Assembly (NCBI RefSeq): GCF_004341825.1
Contig: NZ_SMAG01000007.1
Location: 62,001-126,000 of the forward strand
DNA from: Hazenella coriacea
GTDB lineage: Bacteria > Bacillota > Bacilli > Thermoactinomycetales > Thermoactinomycetaceae
Reading direction: 5' to 3'
Length of the DNA: 64,000 bases
Below, piece after piece: positions 37,470 to 47,207 of the stretch (position 1 is the stretch's first letter; each line of letters begins with the position of its first letter). The position numbers and the translations under genes are program-made. A model generated the notes under the pieces. That model saw nothing but the letters and a program-made list of their open reading frames with translations. It was not told the DNA's origin and did no database searches.

Positions 37470-37715
37470 AGCTCATCGCTAGAACTGGAGCTCGATGTTC
37501 ACTCTCCATGAGCTTGTGCCTTTCGAAGAAGAGAGAATGTCCGCTTCACTCTTCGATTCCAGGAGAAGACAAACGGCATGGAAGTTTCTCAGGGAAGGGT
37601 TGCCTTCTCTTTTCCTCCATCGAAGAGTTCCGCTAAGAAGTGGCACAAAGTCATTTCGTGTGAATCATCGATTCCTAACTAATGGTAAATCAACACTACT
37701 GATTATGAGGATGTT
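37470..37715. repeat. Dispersed intergenic repeat, copy A
   Basis: About 215 bases from GAGCTCGAT (37488) to CAACACTACTG (about 37700) match copy B at 45964-46173 at roughly 75-80% by eye. Shared blocks include GTCCGCTTCA, TTGCCTTCTC, TCCTAACT and ATGGTAAATCAACAC. It lies in the 509-base gap between dacF and pdp, which holds nothing else except a terminator. The open frame across it (37495-37725) is not conserved in copy B, so it is not coding. Confidence 0.8.
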
Positions 37716-37777
37716 GCATAGATGATCATCAAATGAAAGAAACAAAAAGTACTCTTTTAAATATTATGAGCAAAAAA

Positions 37778-37820
37778 CAAATCCAGCTATGCAGTCTAAC
37801 AGAAAGCATAACTGGATTTT
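37778..37820 (-). terminator. Terminator after pdp
   Basis: Minus-strand arms AATCCAGTTATGC and GCATAGCTGGATT followed by TTGTTTTTTGC, 44 bases past the pdp stop. Confidence 0.85.
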
Positions 37821-37863
37821 AAACCATCTTGCTATTGAACATGAGCACAGATAAAACCAAATA

Positions 37864-39189
37864 TTAAAACCGAAGCACTCCCTTAGGTGTCACTAGACAG
37901 CGTATCAATGTAGGGGCTAGAACCTCTTGATCTGTAAGGTGAATCGCACCAAGGAGACGCTGTTTTACTTCAGCTAACTCTCGTTTTCTGTTGACAAAAA
38001 GCGTCGCTAATGGTTCACCCATCTCAACATAATCTCCCACTTTTTTATGAAGGATGATCCCTACTTGATGGTCAATCTCATCATCTTTCGTAGCCCGACC
38101 TGCTCCTAATTTCATCGCACAAAGACCAATCTCTTCTGCTTGGATCGATTCTACATATCCAGCTTTCTCTGACAACACAGGGGTTTGCTGTTCAGTTTGA
38201 GAGAGTTTCTCTAAGTTTTCAACACTTGTAACATCTCCATGCTGTCCAGAGATAAATACTTTTAATTTTTCTAATGCGCTTCCATCACGAATACATTGCT
38301 CTAATTTCTGTCGTGCCTCTTCTGTCGTTTCATATTTACCAGAAAGAAGTAACATCTGAGTTCCTAAAACCAAACTTAACTCTGTAAGGTCTTGGGGGCC
38401 TTTGCCTTGGAGAGTCTCAATCGCTTCTTTAATCTCAATAGCATTTCCAATGGCAAGTCCCAACGGTTGACTCATATCACTTACCACTGCAACCGTTTCT
38501 CTTCCCACATGTTGTCCAATCTCTACCATTGCTTTGGCTAACCGAATCGCATCAGCTTCTTCTTTCATAAACGCACCATCTCCTGTTTTTACATCCAAGA
38601 CGATGGCATCTGCACCTGCTGCGATTTTCTTACTCATGATCGAGCTAGCAATCAACGGAATCGAATCCACGGTAGCGGTTACATCACGAAGCGCATACAA
38701 TTTTTTATCAGCTGGGGTGAGGTCAGCTGTCTGTCCCATGACAGCAATCTGATGCTCATTGACTAAATCAACAAACTCAGGGGTACTCAATTCAGTAGAA
38801 AAGCCTCTAATCGACTCTAGCTTATCTACCGTTCCTCCTGTATGTCCTAAACCCCGCCCCGATAATTTAGCGACTGGAACCCCCGCTGCTGCAACAAGCG
38901 GAGCCAACACAAGGGTTGTAGTGTCACCCACGCCTCCAGTGCTATGCTTGTCTACCTTTTTCCCTTGGATGGATGAAAGATCCACCTGATCTCCTGACTT
39001 CACCATCGCCATCGTTAGATCAGCTGTTTCACGTGAAGTCATTCCTTGATAATAGACGGCCATCGCCCATGCGGCCATTTGATAATCAGGAATCATCTCA
39101 TTGGCATATCCTTCGATCAAATATTGGATCTCAGCTGTTGTCAACTCATGTCCATCCCGTTTTTTACGAATAATTTCGACTGTGTTCAT
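37864..39189 (-). CDS. pdp: Pyrimidine-nucleoside phosphorylase
   Basis: A 441-residue phosphorylase that splits uridine, thymidine or deoxyuridine. The signature [18 protein letters not shown] lies near residue 108, [11 protein letters not shown] near residue 80, and [28 protein letters not shown] near residue 182. The N-terminal alpha domain begins [12 protein letters not shown]. It is last in the deoB-pnp-pnp-pdp salvage operon, two bases after the upstream gene's stop. Confidence 0.95.
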   Translation of the reverse strand: MNTVEIIRKKRDGHELTTAEIQYLIEGYANEMIPDYQMAAWAMAVYYQGMTSRETADLTMAMVKSGDQVDLSSIQGKKVDKHSTGGVGDTTTLVLAPLVAAAGVPVAKLSGRGLGHTGGTVDKLESIRGFSTELSTPEFVDLVNEHQIAVMGQTADLTPADKKLYALRDVTATVDSIPLIASSIMSKKIAAGADAIVLDVKTGDGAFMKEEADAIRLAKAMVEIGQHVGRETVAVVSDMSQPLGLAIGNAIEIKEAIETLQGKGPQDLTELSLVLGTQMLLLSGKYETTEEARQKLEQCIRDGSALEKLKVFISGQHGDVTSVENLEKLSQTEQQTPVLSEKAGYVESIQAEEIGLCAMKLGAGRATKDDEIDHQVGIILHKKVGDYVEMGEPLATLFVNRKRELAEVKQRLLGAIHLTDQEVLAPTLIRCLVTPKGVLRF

Positions 39190-39191
39190 AC

Positions 39192-40013
39192 CTATACCTC
39201 TTGAATAATCCCTTTGATCAAATTCATAAAGACAGGTTTGGTTCGATTGGCTACTTCTACCACCTGTTCATGACTGAGTGGCTCCAACTCTTCACCAATC
39301 GCCATATCCGTAATACAAGAGATACCGATCACTTTTAGTCCAGAATGACTTGCAACAATCACCTCAGGAACCGTTGACATTCCGACTGCATCTCCTCCTA
39401 CAGTTCGAAGCATAATTAGCTCCGTAGGGGTCATATAAGTTGGGCCACTCACGCCAGCATAAACACCTTGTTGGAGTTTAACTCCCTGTTTGTTAGCAAC
39501 TTGAAGTGCTAATTCACGCATTTTCGGGGTATAAGCTGCAGACATATCAGGGAAGCGAGGACCTAATTCCTCATCATTGGTGCCGATTAATGGATTGGAA
39601 CCAGTCATGTTTAAATGATCTGTGATGAGCATGAGATCGCCTGCTTGGAAGTTCGCATTCATACCACCTGCTGCATTGGTAGCAATCAATAGGTGAATAC
39701 CAAGAGCTTTCATCACATAGACAGGAAACACAACTTCTTGTTGACTATAACCTTCATAAAAATGAAAACGTCCTTGCATAGCGACAACTGTCTTTCCAGC
39801 TAATTGTCCAATGACTAACTGTCCAGCATGCCCCTCCACTGTAGAAACTGGAAAATGTGGGATTTGATCATAGGGAATTTTCACAGCATTTTCGATCTCA
39901 TTAGCAAGCTCTCCCAATCCCGAACCCAAAATCAAGCCCAATTCAGGCTGAAGCGAAGTGAGTGATGTAATATGTTTCTTTGCCTCATGGATCTTTTGTA
40001 AACGATTTTTCAT
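39192..40013 (-). CDS. Purine nucleoside phosphorylase (copy 2)
   Basis: A 273-residue trimeric-type [19 protein letters not shown] near residue 25, [18 protein letters not shown] near residue 82, [16 protein letters not shown] near residue 113 and [17 protein letters not shown] near residue 195 are all conserved. It breaks down inosine/guanosine. It is a close tandem paralogue of the next gene; one of the two may be specialised. Confidence 0.93.
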   Translation of the reverse strand: MKNRLQKIHEAKKHITSLTSLQPELGLILGSGLGELANEIENAVKIPYDQIPHFPVSTVEGHAGQLVIGQLAGKTVVAMQGRFHFYEGYSQQEVVFPVYVMKALGIHLLIATNAAGGMNANFQAGDLMLITDHLNMTGSNPLIGTNDEELGPRFPDMSAAYTPKMRELALQVANKQGVKLQQGVYAGVSGPTYMTPTELIMLRTVGGDAVGMSTVPEVIVASHSGLKVIGISCITDMAIGEELEPLSHEQVVEVANRTKPVFMNLIKGIIQEV

Positions 40014-40038
40014 TTCATTCTTCCTCCCCGATCTATCA

Positions 40039-40881
40039 TTAACTATTTAGATGAAGATTAGATGATTCACGTATAATTCCTTTAACCAATTCGATAAATT
40101 TGGATTTTACTTGCTCCGCAGTAGCCATCACTTCTGCATGACTAAGTGGTTGAGGTAATATACCAGCTGCCATATTAGAGATACATGAGATTCCCAATAC
40201 TCGAATTCCCGCATGTCTTGCTACAATCACCTCTGGCACGGTAGACATCCCAACAGCATCTCCACCTAACTTACGAATCATCCGAATCTCCGCAGGTGTC
40301 TCATAAGAAGGCCCCATCACTGCGGTATAAACACCTTCTTGTAATGTAAAACCTTGTTGTTTAGCAACCTGATGTGCCAACTCACGTAATTGAGAATCAT
40401 AAGCGCTAGACATGTCTGGGAAACGGACACCCATCTCAGAATCATTAGGACCCATTAGTGGATTTTGATACATTAAGTTGATATGATCGCGAATCATCAT
40501 TAAATCTCCAGGAGCAAACGATTGGTTCACACCACCAGCAGCATTGGTAACTAAAATCGTATCAACACCTAACTCTTTCATGACTCGAATCGGGAAAGTC
40601 ACATGAGAAACCGTGTGCCCTTCATACAAGTGAAAACGACCCGCCATTACCACAACAGGTTGATTTTCAAGCATTCCGATGATTAGCTCACCCGCATGTC
40701 CTTCCACTGTAGACTCTGGGAAATGTGGAATTTGATCATAGGGGATATGAACAGGCTGTTCAATCTCATCCGCTAATACACCTAATCCTGAACCTAGAAT
40801 AAGTCCAATTCGGGGTTGAATCGTCGTTTTTTTCATGATGGCTGTTTTGGCTTCTACCATCTGTGTACGTGTAAAACTCAT
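40039..40881 (-). CDS. Purine nucleoside phosphorylase (copy 1)
   Basis: A 280-residue trimeric-type PNP sharing most blocks with the downstream copy ([55 protein letters not shown]), so it arose by tandem duplication. It follows deoB with a short gap. Both copies keep the catalytic region, so both are probably active. Confidence 0.93.
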   Translation of the reverse strand: MSFTRTQMVEAKTAIMKKTTIQPRIGLILGSGLGVLADEIEQPVHIPYDQIPHFPESTVEGHAGELIIGMLENQPVVVMAGRFHLYEGHTVSHVTFPIRVMKELGVDTILVTNAAGGVNQSFAPGDLMMIRDHINLMYQNPLMGPNDSEMGVRFPDMSSAYDSQLRELAHQVAKQQGFTLQEGVYTAVMGPSYETPAEIRMIRKLGGDAVGMSTVPEVIVARHAGIRVLGISCISNMAAGILPQPLSHAEVMATAEQVKSKFIELVKGIIRESSNLHLNS

Positions 40882-40894
40882 TTTGTCACCGCCT

Positions 40895-42076
40895 CTATCT
40901 TAATTCAGTTAGGAAACTACGACCGATTTTAGGAGCTTGTACTTTAAAGTTTTCTGCGATGGTCGCTCCGAGATCGGCAAATGTGTCACGAATGCCAAGA
41001 TGTTTTCCTGGTTGAGACAGTTTTTTACTAAAGACCAACAAAGGTGTGTATTCCCTAGTATGATCTGTGCCATGGTGTGTTGGATCATTTCCATGATCTG
41101 CTGTAATCATTAGCAAATCATGCTCTTGTAGTGCATCCAAAATTTCAGGTAAACGTTGATCAAACTCTTCTAACGCTTGACCATACCCATCCGGATCACG
41201 TCGATGACCAAATTTGGCATCAAAATCGACCAAATTCACAAATGCTAACCCATGAAAGGGCTGTTTCAAAATGTGAAGAAGTTGATCTACCCCATCCATA
41301 TTTGATTTTGTATGTATGGATTGAGTAACCCCTTCACCTGCATAAATATCGGAAATCTTGCCAATCGCAATGACATCAAAACCTGCTTCAGATAAATGAT
41401 GAAGAACCATTTTTTCTGGTGGTTCTACTGAGTAATCCCTACGATTAGCGGTTCGAGTAAAATTTCCGGGCGTTCCAATAAAAGGACGAGCAATCACCCG
41501 AACAACTGAATATTCTTCTTTAAAGGTCAGTTCCCGCGCAATCTCACAAATTCGATATAGTTCGTCTAAAGAAACTACTTCTTCATGTGCTGCAATCTGG
41601 AGTACACTATCTGCTGATGTGTAGACGATGATCCCGCCAGTTTTTATATGTTCTTCACCTAATTCAGCGATAATCTCTGTTCCAGAAGCTGGTTTATTCC
41701 CAAGCACTTTTCGCCCAGTCTTCATTTCTAAGTCTTGGATTAACTCTACAGGGAAGCCTTCAGGATAGGTTTTAAATGGCTGATCAGTATAAATCCCCAT
41801 AAACTCCCAATGTCCTGTAGTTGTGTCTTTCCCTTTTGACATCTCACTCAATTTAGCTATGGTTGCTTGTGGTTCACGCACAGGAAGGATGCCTTCAACA
41901 GCTTCAATATTGCCCAATCCTAAACGCTGCATATGAGGCATATGGAGACCTCCTCGCTGTTCAGCAATATGACCTAACGTATGTGCACCTGCATCTCCAT
42001 ACTGAGTAGCATCTGGTAATTCACCAATCCCTACACTATCTAAAACGATCAAAGCCACACGTGGAAAGTGTACCAT
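40895..42076 (-). CDS. deoB: Phosphopentomutase
   Basis: A 393-residue metalloenzyme converting ribose-1-phosphate to ribose-5-phosphate. [13 protein letters not shown] near residue 12 (metal site and Thr), [10 protein letters not shown] near residue 145, [16 protein letters not shown] near residue 285 and [18 protein letters not shown] near residue 325 are signature blocks. It is the first gene of the salvage operon. ATG 42076 has AAGGGGTGA; the longer frame is not needed. Confidence 0.95.
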   Translation of the reverse strand: MVHFPRVALIVLDSVGIGELPDATQYGDAGAHTLGHIAEQRGGLHMPHMQRLGLGNIEAVEGILPVREPQATIAKLSEMSKGKDTTTGHWEFMGIYTDQPFKTYPEGFPVELIQDLEMKTGRKVLGNKPASGTEIIAELGEEHIKTGGIIVYTSADSVLQIAAHEEVVSLDELYRICEIARELTFKEEYSVVRVIARPFIGTPGNFTRTANRRDYSVEPPEKMVLHHLSEAGFDVIAIGKISDIYAGEGVTQSIHTKSNMDGVDQLLHILKQPFHGLAFVNLVDFDAKFGHRRDPDGYGQALEEFDQRLPEILDALQEHDLLMITADHGNDPTHHGTDHTREYTPLLVFSKKLSQPGKHLGIRDTFADLGATIAENFKVQAPKIGRSFLTELR

Positions 42077-42148
42077 AATAAGTATCACCCCTTTATTATA
42101 AATGAGCAAAAAAAATAACGCACAAGTAAAAGTTCCTGTCCGTTTTCA

Positions 42149-42391
42149 TCATTCCCCGATCCAATAAAAAATAAGTAAGCGATTTTTGATCTCACTGCCA
42201 ATCGTAGCTGGAAAAGAATCCTCTTGGTGAGCAAATACTTTTAATGCTCCGCCCATCGGCTCTCGATACATCACATCAGGTCGCCATAAAGGCGTAAAAA
42301 ACGCTAAGATTTGATACAACAATAAGGTAAACAGAGCAAATAAAAACAAGAATTTACCCCATTCTTTTAGTTTACGAATGGAAATAATCAT
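42149..42391 (-). CDS. DUF4227-family protein (YqzK-like)
   Basis: An 80-residue protein with one membrane helix (residues 14-34) and a small C-terminal domain (RLLIFYWIGE). It resembles the DUF4227 family, which sits between fur and xerD-drm in B. subtilis. Here it lies between ald and deoB. The function is unknown. The ribosome-binding site lies in an inverted repeat (42401-42445). Confidence 0.72.
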   Translation of the reverse strand: MIISIRKLKEWGKFLFLFALFTLLLYQILAFFTPLWRPDVMYREPMGGALKVFAHQEDSFPATIGSEIKNRLLIFYWIGE

Positions 42392-42400
42392 GAGAGCAAA

Positions 42401-42445
42401 TCGTCCTTTTTCATTTATTTTCTTTCAATCTATGAAAAAGGACGA
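42401..42445. repeat. Inverted repeat covering the YqzK-like ribosome-binding site
   Basis: 14-bp arms TCGTCCTTTTTCAT and ATGAAAAAGGACGA. The AAAAAGGA site of the downstream gene is in the second arm, so an RNA hairpin could hide it. It may also be an ald terminator. Confidence 0.55.
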
Positions 42446-42533
42446 TGTTTTATCACTTGCTTTTGACTATATCACAAAACTATTAAGATCATCTAGCCAT
42501 TCATACCGTTCATTACCTTAATGATGCACATCC

Positions 42534-43664
42534 CTAAAGAACTTTTTGTCCTAAGACATCATTCAAAGATGTGTACGATAAGTTTAAGCTCTCTGCAACC
42601 GCTTGATAGGTCACATTTCCATTTAGAACGTTTACACCACGAGCCAACGGTCTGTTTTCAACTAATGAACGCTCGAGTCCTTTGGATGCGATTTGTACCG
42701 CATATGGAATCGTTACGTTAGTTAGAGCCATTGTAGAAGTTTTTGGGACAGCCCCAGGCATATTGGCAACTGCATAGTGAACAACTCCATGCTTGACATA
42801 TGTAGGATCACTATGTGTGGTGACACGGTCACTAGTAGCAATCACTCCGCCTTGGTCAATCGCCACATCAACAATCACTGAACCAGGTTCCATCGATTTG
42901 ACCATCTCTTCTGTAACCAAACGTGGAGCACGACGTCCTGGAATCAACACTGCACCTACCAAAAGATCTGCTTTCTTAACTGCTTCTGCAATGTTGTAAC
43001 TATTAGACATCACTGTATGCAATCGTCCACCATAGAGGTCATCCAATTGACGAAGACGATCTGGATTGATATCAAGTAAGGTAACGTTAGCACCTAAGCC
43101 CATCGCCATTTTGGCTGCATTGGTTCCTACAACACCCCCACCGATCACAACCACATTGCCAGGTTGGACCCCAGGAACACCTGCGAGTAGAACCCCTTTA
43201 CCACCTTTAGGCTTTTCTAAGAACTGTGCTCCGATTTGTACGGACATCCGTCCAGCAACTTCACTCATCGGTGTTAGAAGAGGAAGTGCTCCTGAATCTA
43301 ACTGGATGGTTTCATACGCAATCGCTGCTACTTTTTTCTCAATTAAAGCACGAGTTAGTTCTGGTTCTGGAGCTAAGTGAAGATACGTGAAAAGAATAAG
43401 ACCTTCACGGAAATATCCATATTCCTCTGGGAGAGGTTCTTTTACTTTTAGGATCATTTCAGCTTGACCCCAAACTTCTGCCGCTGAGTTGATTATTTTT
43501 GCACCATGAGCGACGAAGGAATCGTCCGGAAAGCCACTTCCTTCTCCAGCTCCCTTTTCAATAATTACTTGATGCCCCGCGTTGATGAGTGCATCTACAC
43601 CAGCGGGTGAAATCGCAATACGGTTTTCGTTATTTTTAATTTCTTTTGGTACTCCGATAATCAT
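42534..43664 (-). CDS. ald: Alanine dehydrogenase
   Basis: A 376-residue NAD-dependent enzyme that deaminates L-alanine. [17 protein letters not shown] at the start, [10 protein letters not shown] near residue 72, and the NAD loop [17 protein letters not shown] near residue 170 are all clear, as is [15 protein letters not shown] near the end. It makes pyruvate and ammonium and matters during sporulation and germination in Bacillus. ATG 43664 follows AAAGGAGGG. Confidence 0.95.
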   Translation of the reverse strand: MIIGVPKEIKNNENRIAISPAGVDALINAGHQVIIEKGAGEGSGFPDDSFVAHGAKIINSAAEVWGQAEMILKVKEPLPEEYGYFREGLILFTYLHLAPEPELTRALIEKKVAAIAYETIQLDSGALPLLTPMSEVAGRMSVQIGAQFLEKPKGGKGVLLAGVPGVQPGNVVVIGGGVVGTNAAKMAMGLGANVTLLDINPDRLRQLDDLYGGRLHTVMSNSYNIAEAVKKADLLVGAVLIPGRRAPRLVTEEMVKSMEPGSVIVDVAIDQGGVIATSDRVTTHSDPTYVKHGVVHYAVANMPGAVPKTSTMALTNVTIPYAVQIASKGLERSLVENRPLARGVNVLNGNVTYQAVAESLNLSYTSLNDVLGQKVL

Positions 43665-43730
43665 GATGAAAACCCTCCTTTGCATTCAATATCATACCAC
43701 GCTTCTGCCAATCTTAAAATGAAATTTAAA

Positions 43731-43763
43731 ATAAAAAATGTGAGACCTAAAAAGATCTCACGT
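43731..43763 (-). terminator. Terminator after fur
   Basis: On the minus strand GTGAGATC and its near complement lead into ATTTTTTATTTT, just past the fur stop. Confidence 0.75.
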
Positions 43764-44237
43764 TACTTTTGAACCTACCAGTTTTTTTACGTCTACACCT
43801 TGGCTTTTACATCGATGACAAATACCATGGAAAGTCAAACGATGGTCAATGATTTGAAAATCGTATTCTTTTTCAACCCGTTCTTCAATCGGGCCCAACA
43901 AATCCTCCATAATTTCATCTACCGTTCCGCAGTTCATACATATGAGGTGGTGATGATGATGTTCAGCCCCCTCAGCTCGAAATTCATAGCGGGTTACACC
44001 ATCGCCAAAGTTCAGTTTGTGGATGATCTGAAGATCTGACAATAGTTCGAGTGTTCGATATACGGTAGCAAGCCCAATCTCTGGAGCTTTTTCCTTCACC
44101 AACAGGTAGACATCCTCTGCGCTTAAGTGTTCTTCTTCATTTTCCAAAAGCACACGGACAGTCGCTTCCCGTTGGGGGGTTAACTTGTAGTTATGGGCGG
44201 ACAACTGTTGTTTAATTTGGTTCACCCTTTTTTCCAC
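43758..44237 (-). CDS. fur: Ferric uptake regulator Fur
   Basis: A 159-residue metalloregulator. The winged-helix part (LTPQREATVRVLLENEEEHLSAEDVYLLVK, GLATVYRTLELL) spans about residues 15-85. The His-rich EGAEHHHHHLICMNCG near residue 92 and the second CxxC (HRCKSQG after CH) are Zn sites. It represses iron uptake genes. GTG 44237 follows GGGGGGTGG. Neighbour spoIIM matches the Bacillus order. Confidence 0.93.
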   Translation of the reverse strand: MEKRVNQIKQQLSAHNYKLTPQREATVRVLLENEEEHLSAEDVYLLVKEKAPEIGLATVYRTLELLSDLQIIHKLNFGDGVTRYEFRAEGAEHHHHHLICMNCGTVDEIMEDLLGPIEERVEKEYDFQIIDHRLTFHGICHRCKSQGVDVKKLVGSKVT

Positions 44238-44329
44238 ATTCCCACCCCCCTGCGTATCTGTCAATATTATATGAAAGAGTGCGGGAGTAAGTCAAATTAA
44301 ATAAAATCGATTCTCATATAATAATGATT

Positions 44330-45001
44330 TTAAAATAAAGAAAGAATCAGTCCAAGCTGTGGTAGAGTCCCTTTCATCAATGAAGGAGAGATATATGCTT
44401 CAAACAGTGAGGAGATTAACATCACGACTGCCATTCCCGTAATGAGGATCGAAAAAGAGACAAACTGAGGATAGATCGAACCACGGTGATGAATGATACG
44501 ATTTCTTACCAGTGATAATGAAAAGTCAATCCCAGCCACTGCTACAATAATCATCACAGGGATCACTAACAGGTTTTGCGGCACAACCGCTACAAACGCA
44601 AACCAAAGCCCTTTCCAAGAGAGTTGGCTTACTAAAAAACCTACAGTAAACCCAATGACCAATCCTTTTAAAAAGATGAAAATCAGTAACAGGGGGATAC
44701 CAATCACTGAAATTCCTAAAATCCACATCAATCCCACCGTTTTTAAATGATCACCAATTGCATGTTGGAATGCAGCTTCAGGATCTGCGATCGAATCTTG
44801 CTCTAATCCACTAAAAAAATATCCTAAATAATTTAATAATCCCTCTTTTTGTTCCAGATCGAGAGTATTTACAATCACCGCGCCAAAGACGACACCTACC
44901 ATAAATAAAACGGTGATAAATAAGTAGATCGTTTTTTGATTTTGCATATGATTTTGAAATGTATAGCTCCACCCATTTTTTCTTTTAAATGTAGGTTTCA
45001 T
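44330..45001 (-). CDS. spoIIM: Stage II sporulation protein M
   Basis: A 223-residue membrane protein with about five helices. VNTLDLEQKEGLLNYLGYFF near residue 47, GLVIGFTVGFLVSQLSWKGLWFAFVAVVPQNLLVIP near residue 130 fit SpoIIM. It forms the DMP machinery with SpoIID and SpoIIP, which drives engulfment. Next to fur as in B. subtilis. Confidence 0.92.
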   Translation of the reverse strand: MKPTFKRKNGWSYTFQNHMQNQKTIYLFITVLFMVGVVFGAVIVNTLDLEQKEGLLNYLGYFFSGLEQDSIADPEAAFQHAIGDHLKTVGLMWILGISVIGIPLLLIFIFLKGLVIGFTVGFLVSQLSWKGLWFAFVAVVPQNLLVIPVMIIVAVAGIDFSLSLVRNRIIHHRGSIYPQFVSFSILITGMAVVMLISSLFEAYISPSLMKGTLPQLGLILSLF

Positions 45002-45183
45002 CTTTTGTACCCCTCCTTAAGTTCACACTCTTACTCTATGACGGAGGAGGGGTAAATATACTAGACTTCTTGAGATCGAATATGTAGCTCTGATTGTTTA
45101 ATATCTAACATATTTATTTGTTATACTCTAGGTTTTTCTAACATAGGACACTCGATTTGTGAGAGTTTGAACGAGAGAATGGA

Positions 45184-45711
45184 TCAAACATTTTGATTCA
45201 TTCCTTTCAATGATTGAAAACGATCTACACCGTCTATGATCCAATATCGCTCAGTCTCAGGAACTAGATGTAAAAAATCTTCTTGTTTACCGATCCACCC
45301 ATCAGGAACAAACTTTTCATAAATCTCAGTCTCTGGATATTTTGATAAAAATAATTTTTCATCAAAATCAACATAAAAAGTGGGGAGGTAATGCCTTAAA
45401 TCTTGAACTTCTTCATCCATGAGAGATTGTTGCAACATCTCATGCAAAGTACGACTGGAGATTGGTTCTTCTTCCATCTGTGCAAAAAAATGTTCAACCG
45501 TTTCTTCATTGAGAACCCCAATATAAAAACGATCAGCAAAATCGTATAAATCAACAATTTCATCTGAGCATTGATATTGGGTTAAGAAGGTTTTACTCCA
45601 ACTGACTTGATCTAAAATCCACATCTCCTTAGGTGTAATGTACCACCTCCATACTCCATGTAAACGAACAGCTGTGATCACAGTCTCTGGGAAAAAAGGA
45701 GGATTGATCAT
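45184..45711 (-). CDS. Hypothetical protein, acidic, function unknown
   Basis: A 175-residue soluble acidic protein rich in Trp, Phe and Tyr. No domain is recognised. ATG 45711 follows AAAGGGTGA. Composition and start signal support a real gene. It sits between spoIIM and the accessory island. Confidence 0.55.
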   Translation of the reverse strand: MINPPFFPETVITAVRLHGVWRWYITPKEMWILDQVSWSKTFLTQYQCSDEIVDLYDFADRFYIGVLNEETVEHFFAQMEEEPISSRTLHEMLQQSLMDEEVQDLRHYLPTFYVDFDEKLFLSKYPETEIYEKFVPDGWIGKQEDFLHLVPETERYWIIDGVDRFQSLKGMNQNV

Positions 45712-45959
45712 ATGAATTCACCCTTTCATTCTATTTCACACATCCAAACATGAATCTTAAGGGATTAGCATAGTACCGACAAAAACCTTTTTCCCCTCTT
45801 CAAAAAACATTTTTCCATTGTTACTCTTTCATTTTCAAAAAATCAGTGATAGTAGATTCAAACCTTTTTAATTATCAATTATTTAGCGAGTAAAATCAAT
45901 CTAAAATACAACTTAGGTCACTAGTGTCGATGAGATAATATTTACCTGCTTGATCGATC

Positions 45960-46173
45960 ATCGGAGCTCGATTTTCATCCTCCATAGGCTTGTACCTTGG
46001 AAAGAAGAGGAGAAGTCCGCTTCATTCTTTGATTCTAGGAGGAGGCTAAAGGCATCGAAGTGTCTCAAGGAATAGTTGCCTTCTCAATACCTCCAAGGGT
46101 TCCACTAAGACGCAGTAAAAAGTCATTGTGTACGAAAAATCGACTCCTAACTGATGGTAAATCAACACCACTG
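45960..46173. repeat. Dispersed intergenic repeat, copy B
   Basis: Matches copy A at 37488-37705, with GGAGCTCGAT at 45963 and ATGGTAAATCAACACC near 46154-46169. It runs up to the end of the broken lasso protease. The rest of the gap (45712-45960) is AT-rich and I see nothing there. Confidence 0.8.
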
Positions 46174-46370
46174 TTAAATTACCAATAATTTCTTATACCT
46201 TGTAATTTCCTCTTGTTCTTGAACTGGCACACCTTTTACTTCCACCCATGCATGGGATTCAAATGGATAAAGCTTTACACCGATACAAAAATCTATCGAC
46301 TTCTTTTCCAAATAAACGTAGATAACTAACGCTAATGCTGTTTCCAAGCAAGCGATCAATACCATAATTC
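46174..46370 (-). pseudogene. Lasso B2 protease remnant (C-terminal part)
   Basis: One frame reads VLIACLETALAL, then IDFCIGVKLYPFESHAWVEVKGVP, and ends at 46174. The pattern, a Cys in a hydrophobic helix followed by HAWVEV, is the catalytic part of the transglutaminase-like leader peptidase (McjB/B2 family) of lasso systems. The N-terminal part is gone. The DNA is also read out of frame by the truncated cyclase gene. A full-length enzyme is not encoded here. Confidence 0.72.
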
Positions 46371-47140
46371 TCATATACTTCTTTGGCAATGGTTCCATCT
46401 TCCCATTCATGTACAGATTCACTTTGATAAGTTAAACCAGATCGCATTAAATGAGGATTTTTAGATGTTAAAATAGCCAATGGTGTTGAATCTAATCCCC
46501 CGCTAATATCTAGGCTTATATGACTCTTCTTTTTCACCCTTCGTTCGACAGTTTCTAATAATGTATTTCGAAAAATCGTAGTACCCTCAGTTAAAGATTT
46601 AATGGGATCATCTGTCCAAACCAAAGCCTCACAAGGCGGGACAGATTCAATATTTTGAAAAAGGGATTTACGAAGCTTAAATTCAGTCATGGAAGAACAA
46701 AGTAACGAAACTAACAACTGATCATGATCAACTTGTTTTGAGAATAGACTTGAAAGAATAAGTTGATGTGATGAAAAAACAGTATATTCTGGTAGGCACA
46801 TGAAATAAATTGGATAAAGTCCTAGTAAATCTGGAATCAATAGCAATGAATCATGATGATAAAGAAATATTTGATCGTTCCCTTTCCATCTGTTAAAAAC
46901 AGCGATGTCATTTGTTTTCTCATATTGTCTAAAGATAGATTCTTGTTCTTCTCTTATGGTAATTCCTGTCCCAACAATCAATGCTCGTAGTTGTCGAGTT
47001 TTAAAAACCTGTAACTCATTTGATGACCATTGATTTGAAACATATAGAGGAAGATCGCTCCAAACTTGGTTTGTACCTAATGGAACAGGTAAAGAAAACG
47101 GATTTGATTGTCTAGAAAAACAACCATAAACAAATTTCAT
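46259..47140 (-). pseudogene. Truncated lasso cyclase (asparagine-synthetase-like)
   Basis: The N-terminal glutaminase-like domain begins MKFVYGCFSR, and the synthetase PP motif SGGLDS lies at residues 213-218 (LDISGGLDSTPLA). Lasso cyclases (McjC type) are about 550-620 residues; this frame stops at 293. From about residue 258 on the codons are those of the B2 remnant in a different frame, so the second half of the synthetase domain has been deleted. ATG 47140 follows GGAGG. An inactive product is expected. Confidence 0.78.
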
Positions 47141-47153
47141 AGAATTCCTCCAG

Positions 47154-47191
47154 AAAAAGGGAGCGCTAGACAACTTACATAAAGCGCCCCC
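47154..47191 (-). terminator. Hairpin between lasso precursor and cyclase
   Basis: On the minus strand GGGGGCGCT and AGCGCTCCC form a stem followed by TTTTTCT. Such a partial terminator often raises the level of a RiPP precursor over its downstream enzymes. Confidence 0.7.
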
Positions 47192-47207
47192 TCCTACTTA
47201 ATTAGTA

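Noticed and set aside
37495-37725. Open frame over repeat copy A as a gene
   Set aside because: The frame is not kept in copy B and it has no recognisable domain.
42521-42721. Plus-strand frame at the ald 3' end
   Set aside because: Shadow of ald.
46174-46422. Open frame as a complete small protein
   Set aside because: Only the C-terminal part of B2 is recognisable and the upstream codons lie in the cyclase gene.
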